This document shows, piece after piece, positions 11,001 to 23,453 of a stretch of 64,000 nucleotides of DNA. Below the pieces are notes generated by a model. The model was not told where the DNA came from. It saw only the letters and a program-made list of their open reading frames with translations, and did no database searches. Origin of the DNA: Arabidopsis thaliana (lineage: Eukaryota; Streptophyta; Magnoliopsida; Brassicales; Brassicaceae); NCBI RefSeq assembly GCF_000001735.4, contig NC_003071.7, positions 3,775,151-3,839,150 on the forward strand. The letters are read 5' to 3'. Both the position numbers and the translations under genes were made by a program. Each line of letters starts with the position of its first letter. Positions within the stretch are counted from its first letter, which is position 1.

Positions 11001-13899
11001 CTAAGCAATACAGGAGCTAAGTGCATCTTCCATAATCTCTATCTCATCTGATGGCCTCCAAACTTTTACATTGGCCACCTTCACAATATCTATCCACACT
11101 TTAACTGCATTAGAACCTAAGGGAGTGTGGTGAACCTTATGTGCTGGATCATTTGTTGCCCATCGTCCTTCAGCCACAACTCTATTCTTTCCAGTTAAAT
11201 CCATCAACTTGCACTTCTTATTCTCTTTGGAAATAACTTTGTTAATGCGCTGCCACGTATACAATATAAACCATCAGTCATCATAATTAACAAAAACAAC
11301 TTCATAACATATGAAAGCACTTACTGGAGACTTCCTGAGAGGAGACTATGCTGGTAAAGTATTCCTTATTGGAGAACTTGGACCTGTTGCATCATCAATA
11401 GGAGATTCAGAACCAGATGCAGACTTAGAAGACATAGCTGCAGATTTGGACTCTGACGCAGCCTTTGAAGCTGTTGCTGAAGTTTTGGACCCGTCTGCAG
11501 ACTTCGAAGCTGTGGCTGCAGACTTAGCCTTCGATGCAGACCTAGAAACTTCTGATGTAGAATTATGACCGGTTGGAGATGAGGGATTTTCAAAATCAAC
11601 TTTGCTCAGGGGCCAGGCTACAAAAGCCATCAAACAGTCCTCAAGATATGATATTTCAGCTGTAGGTCTCCATAGTGATGTATCAGGCTGCTTTACTGAA
11701 TCCACAAATACTTTAACTGCTTTTGGTCCAAGAGGAAGTCCATTAACCAATGCACTTGGTTCTTGAGTCTCCCAACGCCCCTCTGCAACAATGACTTCAG
11801 CATTCTTCAAATCCAATAGTTTACATTTGTTTCCTTTTAGACCCTAACAAACACAATCAGTAAACAAATCCAATACAAATAATCAGATGATACACAGGGG
11901 AAATACATTGATAACACAGTGCAACAAATTTTAATTACCAAAGGTGCAATGTCTTCAATTTGGATGTCTGTGTCTAGAAGTTTACACTTATCAGCTGGCC
12001 ATGCGATTATATGTCCAACAGCTTCTTTCATATTAAAGATCTTGTGTGCAGGTCTCCATAGAAATGCATCTGGTTGATATGCAGTTTCAACTAACACTTT
12101 CAGGTCCGTAGGGCCTAGACGACAATCATTCACTATATCATCAGGATCTGAAGAAAGAATACGACCCTCACCAACATTTTCATCAGTCTCAGACCAATCA
12201 ACAAACACACACTTACGATGTGATTTTCTGTTAACACTCTGCAAAAAAATCTGAGAAAATAAGAGTCATAAACTTAAATAAGAAGAATCATTTAGATGGT
12301 ATGAAAAGAATAAGGAATATGTTACTCTTGCAGCTGAGTTTTCACCCATTTCAGCTTCTGGCCTCTGTAACATAAACAAAACTAAAGTCAACTTATATAA
12401 CTCTAACTGGTTGATGAATATTTTAAAACTCTTAAAGTATCTTACCTGATTCTTGATTCTGATGATTTCATCTTCCAAGTCATTGACCTGTTTTTTTAAT
12501 TTCACTTGCCTCTCTTCCATTTCAGCCATACACGTGTTCTTCACTTGTAAACAAGCTAATTTGGTCTTACTCATGCCTCTCCCCATTACCCTCAGCCTAC
12601 CAGGATTGTCAGGTCCTAAAAGCTTGGCGAGGTGATCTTCATCTGGATTTGTTGAAAATGTTGGAGCATCACTTCCAACAATTTCAGCTGCTTCTTGCTG
12701 GAAAACATGAAGACAGTGTCAGGTTTTACTAGTCGAAGACACACTCAATCAACACCTCTAATTTAGACTTACAATCTTTTCAGCTGCATTAGTATCTACT
12801 GGTGTACCATCCTTTTTGGTACGAGACTTGATCCAAACCTGTAGTCTTGTCACGCTGGAAGGATCTCCACTTTCAAGTTTCTGTACAAAAAACAACATTT
12901 CAGTGACTGTCACAACATACAAGCAATAACCGTATAATAATAAGCAAAATAAATGAAGTAGATATCTTGCCATTTCTTCTGTTAGTCTGACAATCCCTTT
13001 ACGGCTAGTGGTATGAGGTATCTGTTTCTTTCTTCTTGCTTTAAATGTATCACTCACAGCCTAACAATGAAACATGTTACTAATCCCCATTTAAATACAA
13101 AACTTTATATTCACAAGTAATTACCTTGAATGCTGAACTGGTTTTGAGTTTGACAAACTTTTGCCACTCAACAGGATTAATATTAGTTGGTCTCAAATTC
13201 ATCCTCTCTTGGTTATTTGCAGCCAAGTTAATAGCCTTCACCCTGCGTGACTTGTGTGCTCTCCACAGATTTCCCATCTGGTTTATCACAGATATCCTTT
13301 GCCAATCTTCATCAAGCTCAAACCTTGCCTGCATTCACGAACAATCACACCATAATTATAGAAGAACCGGATCAATTACAGACAACTTAAAAAAAAACAC
13401 TACTTGTTACCTGAATAGATTTCCACAGAACTGTTTTCAGATCTCGAGTCACTTTCTTCCAGTTAACAATGTTGATAGGGACGTGTTCCCGCATCAATGT
13501 ACCTACATATGATGACAATTTAACTGACCCTGGACCAATAGCTTCTCCCATTAGATTGTAATCAACTTTCACTCTAACTGTTGGATCCTTAGCTAGGTTT
13601 TTCATCTTTGTTGGTCCTCTTTGTCTTTTACGCGGCTGCTCATGTCCTCCAGAAAATTCAACCTCTCCTTCTGGCTCTTCTGAATTGGGAACATCTCTCT
13701 CAGTATCTATAGATGGTTGGTGTTCAGTTGGAGGTTCTTCATCTATAGCTGGTTGCTTTTCAGTTGGTGGTTATTCTGAATGATGATCCTCTACACGCTG
13801 TTCTGTAGCTACAGGTTCCACAATACCAAGATACTCAGGTTCATCATCTATAGACTTCTTCTTTCTCTTTTGTCCACTCTTCTTCTTTCCTTTAGCCAT
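11001..13899 (-). pseudogene. CACTA-1 second gene (TnpA/Ptta-like transposase protein)
   Basis: Minus-strand, multi-exon gene that starts MAKGKKKSGQKRKKKS, a basic nuclear-type N-terminus. An acidic PPTE-rich linker and a Ptta/En-Spm transposase-like core follow: VKLSSYVGTLMREHVPINIV, ARFELDEDWQRISVINQMGN, WQKFVKLKTSSAFK, then RLQVWIKSRTKKDGTPVD. A coiled-coil segment (VKLKKQVNDLEDEIIRIKNQ) comes next. The C-terminal part carries three copies of a ~70-residue module with the pattern EGR...LGP..KV.V......WRP......A..AWP (probably DUF8039): 12200-11980, 11790-11590 and 11200-11001. A serine/alanine/lysine-rich linker (SKSA-type repeats) separates modules 2 and 3. One TAA interrupts the acidic linker near 13771. 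In En/Spm the second protein binds subterminal repeats; that role here is by analogy. Confidence 0.8.
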
Positions 13900-14030
13900 T
13901 TTAATTCACCTGCAAAAAAGGAATAATTAATTAGTTATAACTTGACAATTATACAAAAGCATATAGAAGATCTATAAAAATCACACATCAACCATAAACA
14001 AAAGCATATAGAAGACCGTATATAAATGAA

Positions 14031-17000
14031 TCAAGAAGTTACATTTGGCACATATATGCCTTCACAATCAGATCTAGCATATTCAGCTTCATCCATTTCA
14101 GTATCCATGTCAACGTCTACTGGTAATGGACCAATTATATCTGCATTTCCATCCTCAGACTCATCGTTACTATATCTTCTTGAAGCACCTCTCATAACAA
14201 CAGACCAATTTGATCCTTCTTCACTTGAATAAAATACTTGCTTTGCTTGTGATGCTAGGATATATGGATCCTTTAGAAAGCTTACTTGGCTCTGATTCAA
14301 GTTAACAAGAGTGAACCCATCTTCCACTTTAACTCCATTACCTCTTACTGCCCATTCACATCTAAATATAGGCACATAGAACACATTGTAGTCTAGCAAT
14401 ATGATGTCAATGATTCTCCCATAATATGATACCAAATCAACTACTTGTGAAGTATCCTTAGCACTAGATCTACACATAGCCGTTGCCTCATAATAAACAC
14501 CACTATTTTGACTCTGCCTTTCAAGTGAGCGTGTGTGAAAACGTTGTCCATTAACTATATAACCAGTATAGGACCTAGCAGTACATCGTGGACCATATGC
14601 TAGCCATTTAACTATGTCTTCATGTTCATCAGAAGAATTAGATATCTGCAAAATAAAAAATTATGATTCAGTCAAGTATAGATTTATAAACAGACTCATC
14701 ATTACAAATATAATTTACTTGCCTCTCCTTTTAACCAAGCAGCAAAATTCTTAGCATGCATAGACCATAAAACTGAAGCATCACGTCTGCATCTTGTATT
14801 TGAGTCTTGTAAATATTGTAAATGCATACTACCAAATCATAAACACCTTGAGTTAGAATCAGCTAGATAAATGTAATTTGATATGGAAAATTACACAAGG
14901 AACTTACTCCACATAATGATCAAAGGCAGCTGTATTTTGAATGACAGCTAGATGGGCTATATTTTTGTCCATTTCAGTAAGCGTGAATGATGTTCCTGCT
15001 GATATTGGACGGCCTTCTAATATAGAGCTGTTCACATACTCTACATTCCTGTCTAGCTTTTCTTCTACATTGGTTGTCTTTTTCAGAAACTCATTACAAA
15101 ACTGCATTCATTCTTCTGCAAGATAGGACTCAGCTATACAACCCTCTAGTCTTGCTGGGTTTCGCACAAAATCTTTTAAAACTTTCATGTATCTGTAAAA
15201 TGAAAATGTAAGGATTAGCAATAATAAAACAATAACTAGATAATATAAGTGTTTAAATTACTAATAGAGATAAGATTTACCTCTCAAATGGGTACATCCA
15301 CCTAAAATGAACTGGTCCTCCTAATCTAGCTTCTCTTCCTAGATGAATTGTCAAGTGTACCATAATATCAAAGAAGGTTGGAGGGAAAAACCTCTTAAAC
15401 ATACAAAGAGTTTCAACAATTTCAGTTTCCAATACTGAAATAACCTCAATGTCAATAACTCTCTGACACAAATAATTGAAGAATGCGCATAGCCGTAGTA
15501 TAGCTGTTCTAGGACCTTTTGGTAACAGTCCTCTAAGTGCAACCGGAAGAAGCTGCTGCATCATGACATGATAATCATGTGATTTCAGACCTGATATCTT
15601 ACACTCTCCTACTGACACGCCTCTAGAAATGTTAGAGCAGTATCCGTCTGGACCTTTAAAATCAAATAGTCGCTTCCAGAAAATCTTCTTCTCATTCTTC
15701 GACAAGGACCAAGGTGCTGCTGGAAGGTATGTTCTCTTTCCTTGTGTGGTAGGATGCAAAGCGTGTCGTAGACCAAGATGTTGCAGATCCTTACGTGCAT
15801 TAAGACCATCCTTAGATTTTCCACAATGCAACAATGTGGATACAATACTGTGAGCCACGTTCTTTTCTGTATGCATTACATCCAAATTATGCCTTACTGG
15901 TAGATCCTACAATATAGACATACATATATTTTAGAAGTAATCGATGTATCATACTTAAACATATAAAAGCTATTTAAATCTGAAAACAAGTAATCATACC
16001 TCCCAATAAGGCAAAGTAAAGAAGATTGATCTTTTCTTCCATCTATATAACTCATCCTCATCTACTTCTACTTCCTCATCTTCCTCGGATTCACTGGATA
16101 CATCATCACTATCATAGACTGGTTCTTTATAGACAGTTCTCTTTCTCTTCATCCCAGATTTTTTCACATTTCCAAAATCATTCTTGAAGTTTTTCAGATT
16201 TTGATAAACTTCATGACCAGTTAAAATTCTTGTCTTTCTCCCATGTTCAACTTTTCCATCAAACCAAGTCTTCTTTTCCCTATATATGTGTGTTGGAGCC
16301 AAACCTTTTCTATGACACATATAGACATGCTTCCTGCTAAACTTCAACCACATACTATCTGTATTTTTCCCACACAAAGGACAGCCCATTTTCCCCTTAA
16401 CTTTACATCCAGCAAGGTTTCCATACGCAGGAAAATCACTAATAGTCCATAGAAGCATTGCCTTTAGAGTAAAAGTACTTTTACTAAAAGCATCATATGT
16501 TAACTCTCCATTCTTCCACAAATTATTCAAATCCTCAATAAGAGGTTCTAAGTAGACATCGATATTATTACCTGGTTGTTGTGGACCAGGAATCAATAAT
16601 GTCAAAATTATATTCTCCTTCTTCATACAAAGGTGAGGAGGCAAATTGTAGTTTACCAATAGCACAGGCCAGCAACTATAATTACTATTCTTCATGTTCA
16701 ATGGGTTAAATCCATCTGTAGACAGCCCCAGCCTAATGTTCCTTTCTTAAGCTGCAAATGAAGGATACTTATCATTCATCTTATCCCATGTAACTGAATC
16801 AACCGGATGACGAAGTTTTTCATCCGTGCTCTTATTAGTGAAATGCCACTGTAAGTCCTTGGCCATTTCATCTGATCTAAACAATCTCTTCAGCCTTGGT
16901 ATAATTGGAAAATATCTTAATACTTTCTGTGGGACACCTTTTTTTACCTCACCAGTGTGCTGATTAGTCTTCCACCGTGAAGCATTACATTTGGGACATT

Positions 17001-17793
17001 TTTCAAGCTTCTTGAACTTCTTTCTAAAGAGGCAGCAATCATTAACACATGCGTGGATCTTTTCATATCCCATATGAAAGCTGTTTAAAAATTTCTTGAC
17101 ATCATACAATGATGTGTGAAGGACATTATCATCTGGCAACATGCTTGGCAATGTCTGAAGCAGCTCGTTGAAGCTCTTGTCCGACCAGCCATTATGTGTC
17201 TTAATCCTAAACAAAGTCACAATAGCCGATAACTTGCTGTGGTTTGAACAGTTTGGGTATAGTGGGGTTTCAGCGTCCAATATCTTTGCAAGGAACTCAT
17301 CTTCTCGTTGGTCTTCACACTCTGCAATCTCACTTAAGTCACCCACCAGATTCTCACCTAAGTCACCTCTACAAGCCAACTCTTCATCAAAAAATTCAGC
17401 AGCTTTATATAATTCAAAAACTTCCTCATTCCACTGATTTAGTTTGCTTTGAACTTTATCCACTGACTTCTCATCTCCATGATGATACCAATCACTATGC
17501 AGCTTGTATGCCTCATCCATCCCTCTTCTAACAAGATGATCAACTACAACACAGTCAGACTGCCGTACTACATTACGACAGTCTTTACAAGGACATATTA
17601 TCATGTCCATGTCTCCTAACACCGCAGCAACATCCCGTACAAATTTCCAAGCACCTCTTTCATAGCCAGGATCAGCTCTTCAATGGATAAGTAAAGAAAA
17701 AAATAGAAACTCTAAGTATCCAAACCCCATATGAAACCTAACTATAATTATAATTCCTTACCTGTTTAGATGAACCCATGCCTTGTCCAACAT
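14031..17793 (-). pseudogene. CACTA-1 Tnp2-type transposase
   Basis: The start at 17793 reads MLDKAWVHLN and the exon ends at 17762 with a GT donor. Exon 2 resumes ADPGYERGAWKFVRDVAAVL and has the transposase-associated cysteine motif ICPCKDCRNV. The Tnp2 core follows: YEKIHACVNDCCLFRKKF, KCPKCNASRWK, WPVLLVNYNLPPHLCMK, LTLLIPGPQQPGNNIDVYLE, KGKMGCPLCG. A DUF4218 region follows (HNLDVMHTEKNVAHSI, GLKSHDYHVMMQQLLPVALR, LGREARLGGPVHFRWMYPFE), then a DUF4216-like end (NSGVYYEATAMCRSS and FVPIFRCEWA-like). Two nonsense codons are visible: a TAA near 16748 and a TGA near 15108. Otherwise the frame and introns look sound, so this is a barely dead transposase. Confidence 0.85.
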
Positions 17794-18904
17794 TATATGT
17801 TATAATATAAATTTAACCCTTTATAGATAAAATAGAGATACAGATTATACAATTTTCCAATTATAATCCACAATAAGCAACAATTCAGACAATTCCATGT
17901 AAATATTCAAACCATAAGCAACTTTAAAAGAGTTTTTCATATTAGAAATCAGTCAATAGTACACCAAATCAGGCACATAAGCAATTCCATGTACATAAAC
18001 TAATCTCACGATAACTTAAGATAATTAAGCAAGTATACTAATCTCATCACATAAACAACAACATTAACAAGCTATATACGAATCAGACTCAAAGGACAGA
18101 ACATTGCAATCAACTAATTTTGTTGAATGATACTAACCTGTTGTGTGAGTACAGAGAAATGAGAAGCTTCAGTTCCCCAACATTGCAATCACCAGCACTT
18201 GGAAAAAAAAAACTCATTCAATATAAGTTTACACATGAATCGTTACAGATTGAAACATGAATCGTTTATGCAACAAATCTGTAACCAAATCAGTACCCTA
18301 ATTTGTATAAGTTTCACAATCGTTTAGGAAACAAATCGTTTATGAAACAAATCAGTCGAAATCATAATCTAAATTTGAGTCGAAACTATTATCACACATA
18401 GAGGTCGAAATCACAATCAAACAGGTCGAAATCTCAATCAAACAGGTCGAAATCACAGAGATATGAAACAGAGAATGAAATCACAGAGGATAGAATACAT
18501 GCCTTCGATGAGAGTTCAATTGAGCTGAGATGGAGATTTAGGGCTTCTCACGAACAGCGAAATTGGGGCTTTTCACGAACGGCGATAATGCTGGAGATTT
18601 GATAGAGATTTCACTTGTACACACAGAGAATTTGGAAGAAGAAATTAGGTTTTCACGAGAGAGAGAATATTGAGCTTAGGTTTTCACGAGAGAGAAGTAT
18701 CGAGAGTTTTTTTTTTTTTAGAAGAAATAATAATTCACTAAGTATTGGCGGACTAAGTCACTTTTTTTTTCCGCTCCATAATTTTTCTATCATAGCGTTT
18801 CTTAGGTGCTATTATAAAGTAACCGAAAAAAATCACATCTTTTATAGCAGGTACGGTAAATGAGCTATCCTCGTCTGCTATCAATGTCCATATTTGTTGT
18901 AGTG
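17794..18904. other. CACTA-1 5' region (promoter, leader, terminal repeats)
   Basis: Non-coding 5' end of CACTA-1. It includes a 20-21-bp unit (GGTCGAAATCACAATCAAAC type) repeated three times at 18401-18460, and AAACAAATCGTTTATG-like repeats around 18250-18350. The outer 130 bp repeats the GCTAT/ATAGC motif up to the terminus. Confidence 0.65.
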
Positions 18905-19431
18905 ACGTACATGCCCTAGAACCAAACAAGTCCTTTACCACCGTTTTATGATACCAAACCATTTGATCAACGAGGTTATTATGGAATGTTGTCGAATTCG
19001 CATTTTTGATTGGCCAAAACCATCTGATGAAGTCATTGACCTGTTCAGTGGTGACATTGAATCATTGCTTCAGCGTATTTCCTCTCCTTCCTAGATTGAA
19101 GATCAGACAGAAACTGCAAAAGAGCTTACCCTCAAGGCCAAGAGATTTTCCACTGTTTGTGTTTACTTTGTCGCCAAAATCCCTGATTCCATTGCCAAGT
19201 TGCTCACTTCGCTCTCTGTTTCCGCTCTCTATTTCAGGAGACTTGAATCTCGAGTTTCTAGAGAACATCGTCATAGCATTGCGCATATTCTCGACTTTTG
19301 AGAAGAATAAAACACTACTTGTTGAAAACCCTCTTGTGCTCCCTGCGCTTGGAATGTCTATGAAGGGGTGGTCAGTTGTGACGAGAAGAAACACTACATT
19401 GACTTTAGTGTCACTCTTAGACATTGATTCT

Positions 19432-20068
19432 TGTAGGAGCTAAAATTCGTAAACACTACATAAAGGTAATTGAAATTGAAACTACAAACATTAAGGAAAA
19501 AACATGGGAGGAGTCGAGTTAATGAACTCTTTCCTTAACCCTTTGAATCACTCGTAGTGTGATGATTTCTGTGTGATTCAAAGATCCCAGGATACAACCT
19601 CTATTTACTGATTTCGCATCATTCGAAACTCAGCTCTAACGAACATAGTTACTACGATACTCTCGAGACTTACTTTTAACATAGAGAGATTGTTGGAGCT
19701 TTTGCTATTGCTATTTGTGTGTAACGATCAAATACTTCACTGTGTCTATCAAAGACTTGAAGCGTAGGTTTATATAGAGATTAGATTACAAGGTTTAAAT
19801 TTGTTTTTCAACAAATCAAATTTAGTCAACCACAAATCTAGGAGTGGACGACGTGAAGGAGTAACCACTCTCTCCATGAATCCTATTCTCAAGGGATCGT
19901 GAAACAGAAGAGACCAATTCCTTCAGTGACTTGTTTTCTCCTTTCAAATTCGACCCGTCATCTACCGGAGCTCCATCTTGAGCAAACAAATCCATTATGG
20001 CCCATTTGATATTCACATTCTTTGATTATACTAAACCCAATTGGGCTTTTGTAAAAATCAGCTCAACA
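19432..20068 (-). mobile_element. Ty1/copia-like LTR (637 bp)
   Basis: On the minus strand the LTR begins TGTTGAGCTG and ends GCTCCTACA, with the usual TG and CA ends. A purine-rich tract (CATGTGGGGGAT) lies just outside it at 20069-20080, so this is the 3' LTR of a minus-strand element. Its outer end abuts the U-box copy 2 sequence at 19431. No second LTR was found in the window. The element is a fossil. Confidence 0.75.
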
Positions 20069-21000
20069 ATCCCCCACATGAATAGAAATGACAAACTAAA
20101 CATATGAAAGACTCGACAAACTTTAACAAACTAAACTAGACTTGACTAGACCAGACACAATTTGACTAGACTAGACAGACTTTCGAGAGTATGCGAAAAT
20201 ATAACTATATCTGAAAGGTAACATTTTTCAGCTTTGAACCAATCATTTTTAATATATGTCGGGTTTACTCGGCCAGGAGGTGAACATGATGTCTTGAACC
20301 ACCCAAATTTTGATGTAAACCGAGACAACATATATCGCACATCGACATTTTCTCATAGAACTTTAGTTCTCTATTGTGTTCATTTTGGCCTTGAACATGC
20401 CTCGTTATTCATGAGTGAATTTGGAGAATATAGCCTCTCTTTTATTCTCCTAGAAACGGCCCCATTTCACACTCACTAGGTGATTATCCATTAGCTTTAT
20501 TTATATAAACATCCTGCAACACTCCATGAAATATCTCAAAGCTATGGTATCATTAGAAGCTAATGCTTAACCTCAACACTTACAAGTAACACTATTTATT
20601 TTATCTTTAGGAACTGGATATATGCATAGTCTTACGGTGCTCAACTCTTAATCAACTTGATTTGGTTTTCCCTTTGAACCCAGATTTTGGGATCTCCAAT
20701 CTCATAAGTGGGGTTTCCATCAAGTTTCATATTTATTCGTAGGCTTTAAACTCATTCCTCTTGATAGTCTAACAACTTGATCTCATGTCAAGCTTTTAAT
20801 AAAATGCAACCTACGGTCTTAGGTCCAATGGTGACTTTTTCCCATCACTTAATGCGGTATTTTGTTGAAGATGTGATTTGTAGTAAGCTAAACCTCCCCC
20901 CACATTTTCTAGGCTAAGCAGAATTCCTTCAACATTGCATTCAACATTTCCGTAAGAATTCAATTTTTTATTTTCCGCAACTCCATATACTTCCGATAAA
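20069..21000 (-). mobile_element. Internal non-coding 3' part of the copia-like element
   Basis: Sequence upstream of the purine tract in element orientation. It resembles the long 3' untranslated regions of plant copia elements and contains no recognisable protein domain. The inner boundary is uncertain. The element is fragmentary and old. Confidence 0.45.
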
Positions 21001-22079
21001 TAAGGAACAGTAAGTTGATGAATAATGCCATGTTCACAAAATGCATTAATAAAAAGGGTAATATTAAGGGATGACCAAATTTGACAGCATTATTAAGAAA
21101 ATAACCTTCATGCAGAAAAGTTGGGTAACTAACCTTTTTTGGGTTGCGAAATAACTATTTTACCCTTTATATATGAGAGAAACTCTTTCTTTCCAACAAT
21201 AGCTATCTAGATGTAGGGAACAAAAAACATTAGGAAGTAATGATTACACCGCTACTTCTTAAAAAATCAAACAATATTAGACAACTAATTAAAATCATAC
21301 CCAATATCTACAAGCCTTAAAAATGTACATGTAGAAGAAAACTTAGTTAAAAGATAGCCATTTAGAAACAGTTGTGATTAGAAGTGTCTAGGCCCAAATA
21401 GTGTAATGAAATTTAATCTATAAAATCATAAAAATGAAATTTTTACCCGCAGTCTTAGCGGACCAGCCCGTTGGGCTTACCGGGGCGGGCCTGAAGGTAT
21501 TATTTCTGCCCGCGGTCTGAGCAGACCAGCCCGTTGCAGTCTTAAAAATTGAAAGCTCATTGCGGGCCAGCCCAGATGGACGCACGCCGACGCACGCTGA
21601 CCCGTTTGACACCTCTAGTTGCGATTGAGTACAGAAATGTTGCATAGGATATTTAAAGAAATGCTATTTATTTTTATTACATCAAAACATAGGTTTATTG
21701 CTTTGACAGTATGGTAAATGGGCTTCAACAAAGATAAGCAAACCACATCCGTGTTATTTATAGATTACATAAGATTGTATGAATTTACATGTGATTATAG
21801 AAAAACACATGAATCATGAGTCTGTATCCTACGTGTGATTTTAGTAAAAAGCATGGATTATTAGTAAAATGCACATTATCTTTAAAATAGTTGTCTTATC
21901 GAAAAAATACAAATGTTTTAGGAAAACTTACATGTCAAATAAAAAAAATAACATGAACTTTTCAAAAAAAGTACATGCAATCATTTGAATTGAGAGAAAC
22001 AGATCATTGTAATTTTAGTAAAGAAAATGTATTATTTAAAAGAATATTTGAAAAATACAATGTTTTATAAAAACAATAC
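21001..22079. other. AT-rich spacer with a GC-rich block
   Basis: Mostly AT-rich sequence without recognisable genes. Between about 21440 and 21617 there is an unusually GC-rich block with repeated GACCAGCCCGTTG and GGGCCAGCCC. It ends GACCCGTTTGACACCTCTA, which resembles the terminus of plant hAT-type non-autonomous elements. The other terminus was not located. Confidence 0.4.
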
Positions 22080-22380
22080 ATGTCAACAAAAGTAAATGGC
22101 GTTGGTGAAGAATACGGAAGAGGCAGTGGTGGTGGTGAATACGGAGGAGGTGGAAGTGTTTACAGATCTGGTGATGCTAAATACGCAGGAGACGGTGGTG
22201 TTACGGATATGGTGGTGGTGGGTGTCGTGAGAGAAAAAACGATGGTGGAAACGAATAATAATGCGTGTGATAACAGATAGGGTGGTGGTGGTTATTGCCG
22301 TAAGGGAGGAGGAGGTTATGGAAGTTTAAGTGGTAAACGCATCACCAAGCTTGAATTCGTCATCTACAACCCTGAAAAGT
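22080..22380 (+). pseudogene. Glycine-rich protein fragment
   Basis: The plus strand encodes MSTKVNGVGEEYGRGSGGGE, further GGG/Y repeats, a TAG, then GGGGYCRKGGGGYG in the same frame and a short tail ending NPEK. The GGGGY repeats suggest a piece of a plant glycine-rich protein. It has no signal peptide and no second domain. It could also be chance low-complexity coding, so confidence is low. Confidence 0.35.
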
Positions 22381-23453
22381 AAAAATTTGGTGATTAAATC
22401 ATGAATCATTTATACTCTAAAACACACTCCGATGTAGAAGAAATTGGGAATGAATATGTGATAAATAATTGGCTTATCTGTAATCGTTAGTAGCTTCCAT
22501 GAGTATCAAAACTTTTTTCTTCAAGCTGCGCTAAGAGAGCCAATTTCTATAAAATGTGAAACCTTCTCTCAACGTATTTTTGTTTTTATTTTTTAAAGTT
22601 GGCTATAGTATTTTAATTGACAAAAAAAAAAACAAAAAAGCTATAGTACTTTATGTCTCTTTACTCTCGAGTTTGGGAGTAGGATATAAAAGTAATTTTC
22701 TACCAATTCCGACAAGTCATATACATCTATTGTTAGTTTTTCTATTCTTTTCAATTTTATAGTTAGTTTATGCATATACTCTAATAAAAATTCATCATAT
22801 TTTTCTCCTCTTCCACTTCGAATTATCTTGAAGTTTATCAAGTATTCTTTGAATTTGTTTTAAAATTTGTACTTCATAGAAAATACAGTAATCATAAAGT
22901 CTAAAATGACTTTGATTTTTCACGAAACTCAAGTGAGTAAACCACAGCTTAATACTTAATTATTATTATTTGCAAGCAAACAAAACTGGAAGTTTCATTC
23001 ACTTCACATTATTTGATTTGCATAGACATAATAATATTGACAATAAACAATTGCAATTATTAAAGCCAATTGTTGGTCAAAGCCGTTGCAGGTCTTACGA
23101 ACCAAACTGCAGGTTTAATATAATTTTTCAAATTTTTAGAATATTAAACCGAACCAATGGGTCTTGATGCAGTATTAATTCACTACTACCATCCAAGCAC
23201 TTTTACTTGATCGTTTATATTTTGCAAAGAGAGTTGCGGCTTCTATCACAAACTCTGAACTTAGTTTCAAGTTTTCTACTGAAATAAACTGCAGGTTCTA
23301 ATCTTTAGACACTTAGAGTAAGCATCAATGAGTCTCAACCACAAATTCTGAGAAATCACATTTTCTCGAAATCAAATATAATTGCAGGTCTCTACAAATA
23401 TATCAGAATGATGTTCAAATGAAGCAATCTCTAAACATCTTAAAACATCAATG
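22381..23453. other. AT-rich spacer left of CACTA-2
   Basis: No recognisable gene is present. The sequence GCAGGTCTTACG / GCAGGTTTAATA / GCAGGTTCTAAT / GCAGGTCTCTAC recurs between 23088 and 23395, a loose short motif of unknown meaning. This DNA pre-dates CACTA-2, since it abuts the ATG duplication. Confidence 0.4.

Larger units (their letters stand above)
10370..18904 (-). mobile_element. CACTA-1: En/Spm-type DNA transposon, 8.5 kb
   Basis: Both ends begin CACTACAACAAATATGG in inverted orientation, with about 22 identical bases. The target duplication is ACG at 10367-10369 and 18905-18907. Subterminal regions repeat a short ATAGC/GCTAT motif on both strands, the usual binding platform of CACTA second proteins. 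Two minus-strand genes lie inside, a Tnp2 transposase followed by a TnpA/Ptta-like gene. Only three nonsense changes were found across both genes, and the ends are intact, so the insertion is fairly young. It sits in the U-box exon of PUB copy 2. Confidence 0.95.
9843..19431 (+). pseudogene. U-box/ARM-repeat E3 ligase pseudogene, copy 2, split by CACTA-1
   Basis: The start at 9843 reads MADSPRTSQQTP. A frame change follows before RRELHKVLPEI, then ISILTCLRKIESKKPESDIS and VPKEFICTLSNKIMIE, the first half of a U-box. Exon 1 ends at 10105 (CAG/GT). Intron 1 runs 10106-10325, and exon 2 starts TFGKS, followed by a TAA, then EWVKHE. The CACTA element lies inside this exon, in the arginine codon of HERTCP. 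Coding sequence resumes at 18908 (TCPRTKQ) and runs through several frame changes to LVSLLDIDS at 19431, where a copia LTR cuts it again. Compared with copy 1 it retains exon 1, so the two are separate tandem copies, not pieces of one gene. Confidence 0.85.

Noticed and set aside
11311-11568. Acidic alanine/aspartate-rich plus-strand frame
   Set aside because: It is the antisense of the serine/alanine/lysine-rich linker in the CACTA-1 second gene.
22080-22280. Intact glycine-rich gene
   Set aside because: The frame is short and closed by a stop followed by more GGGGY in the same frame, so only a fragment is called.
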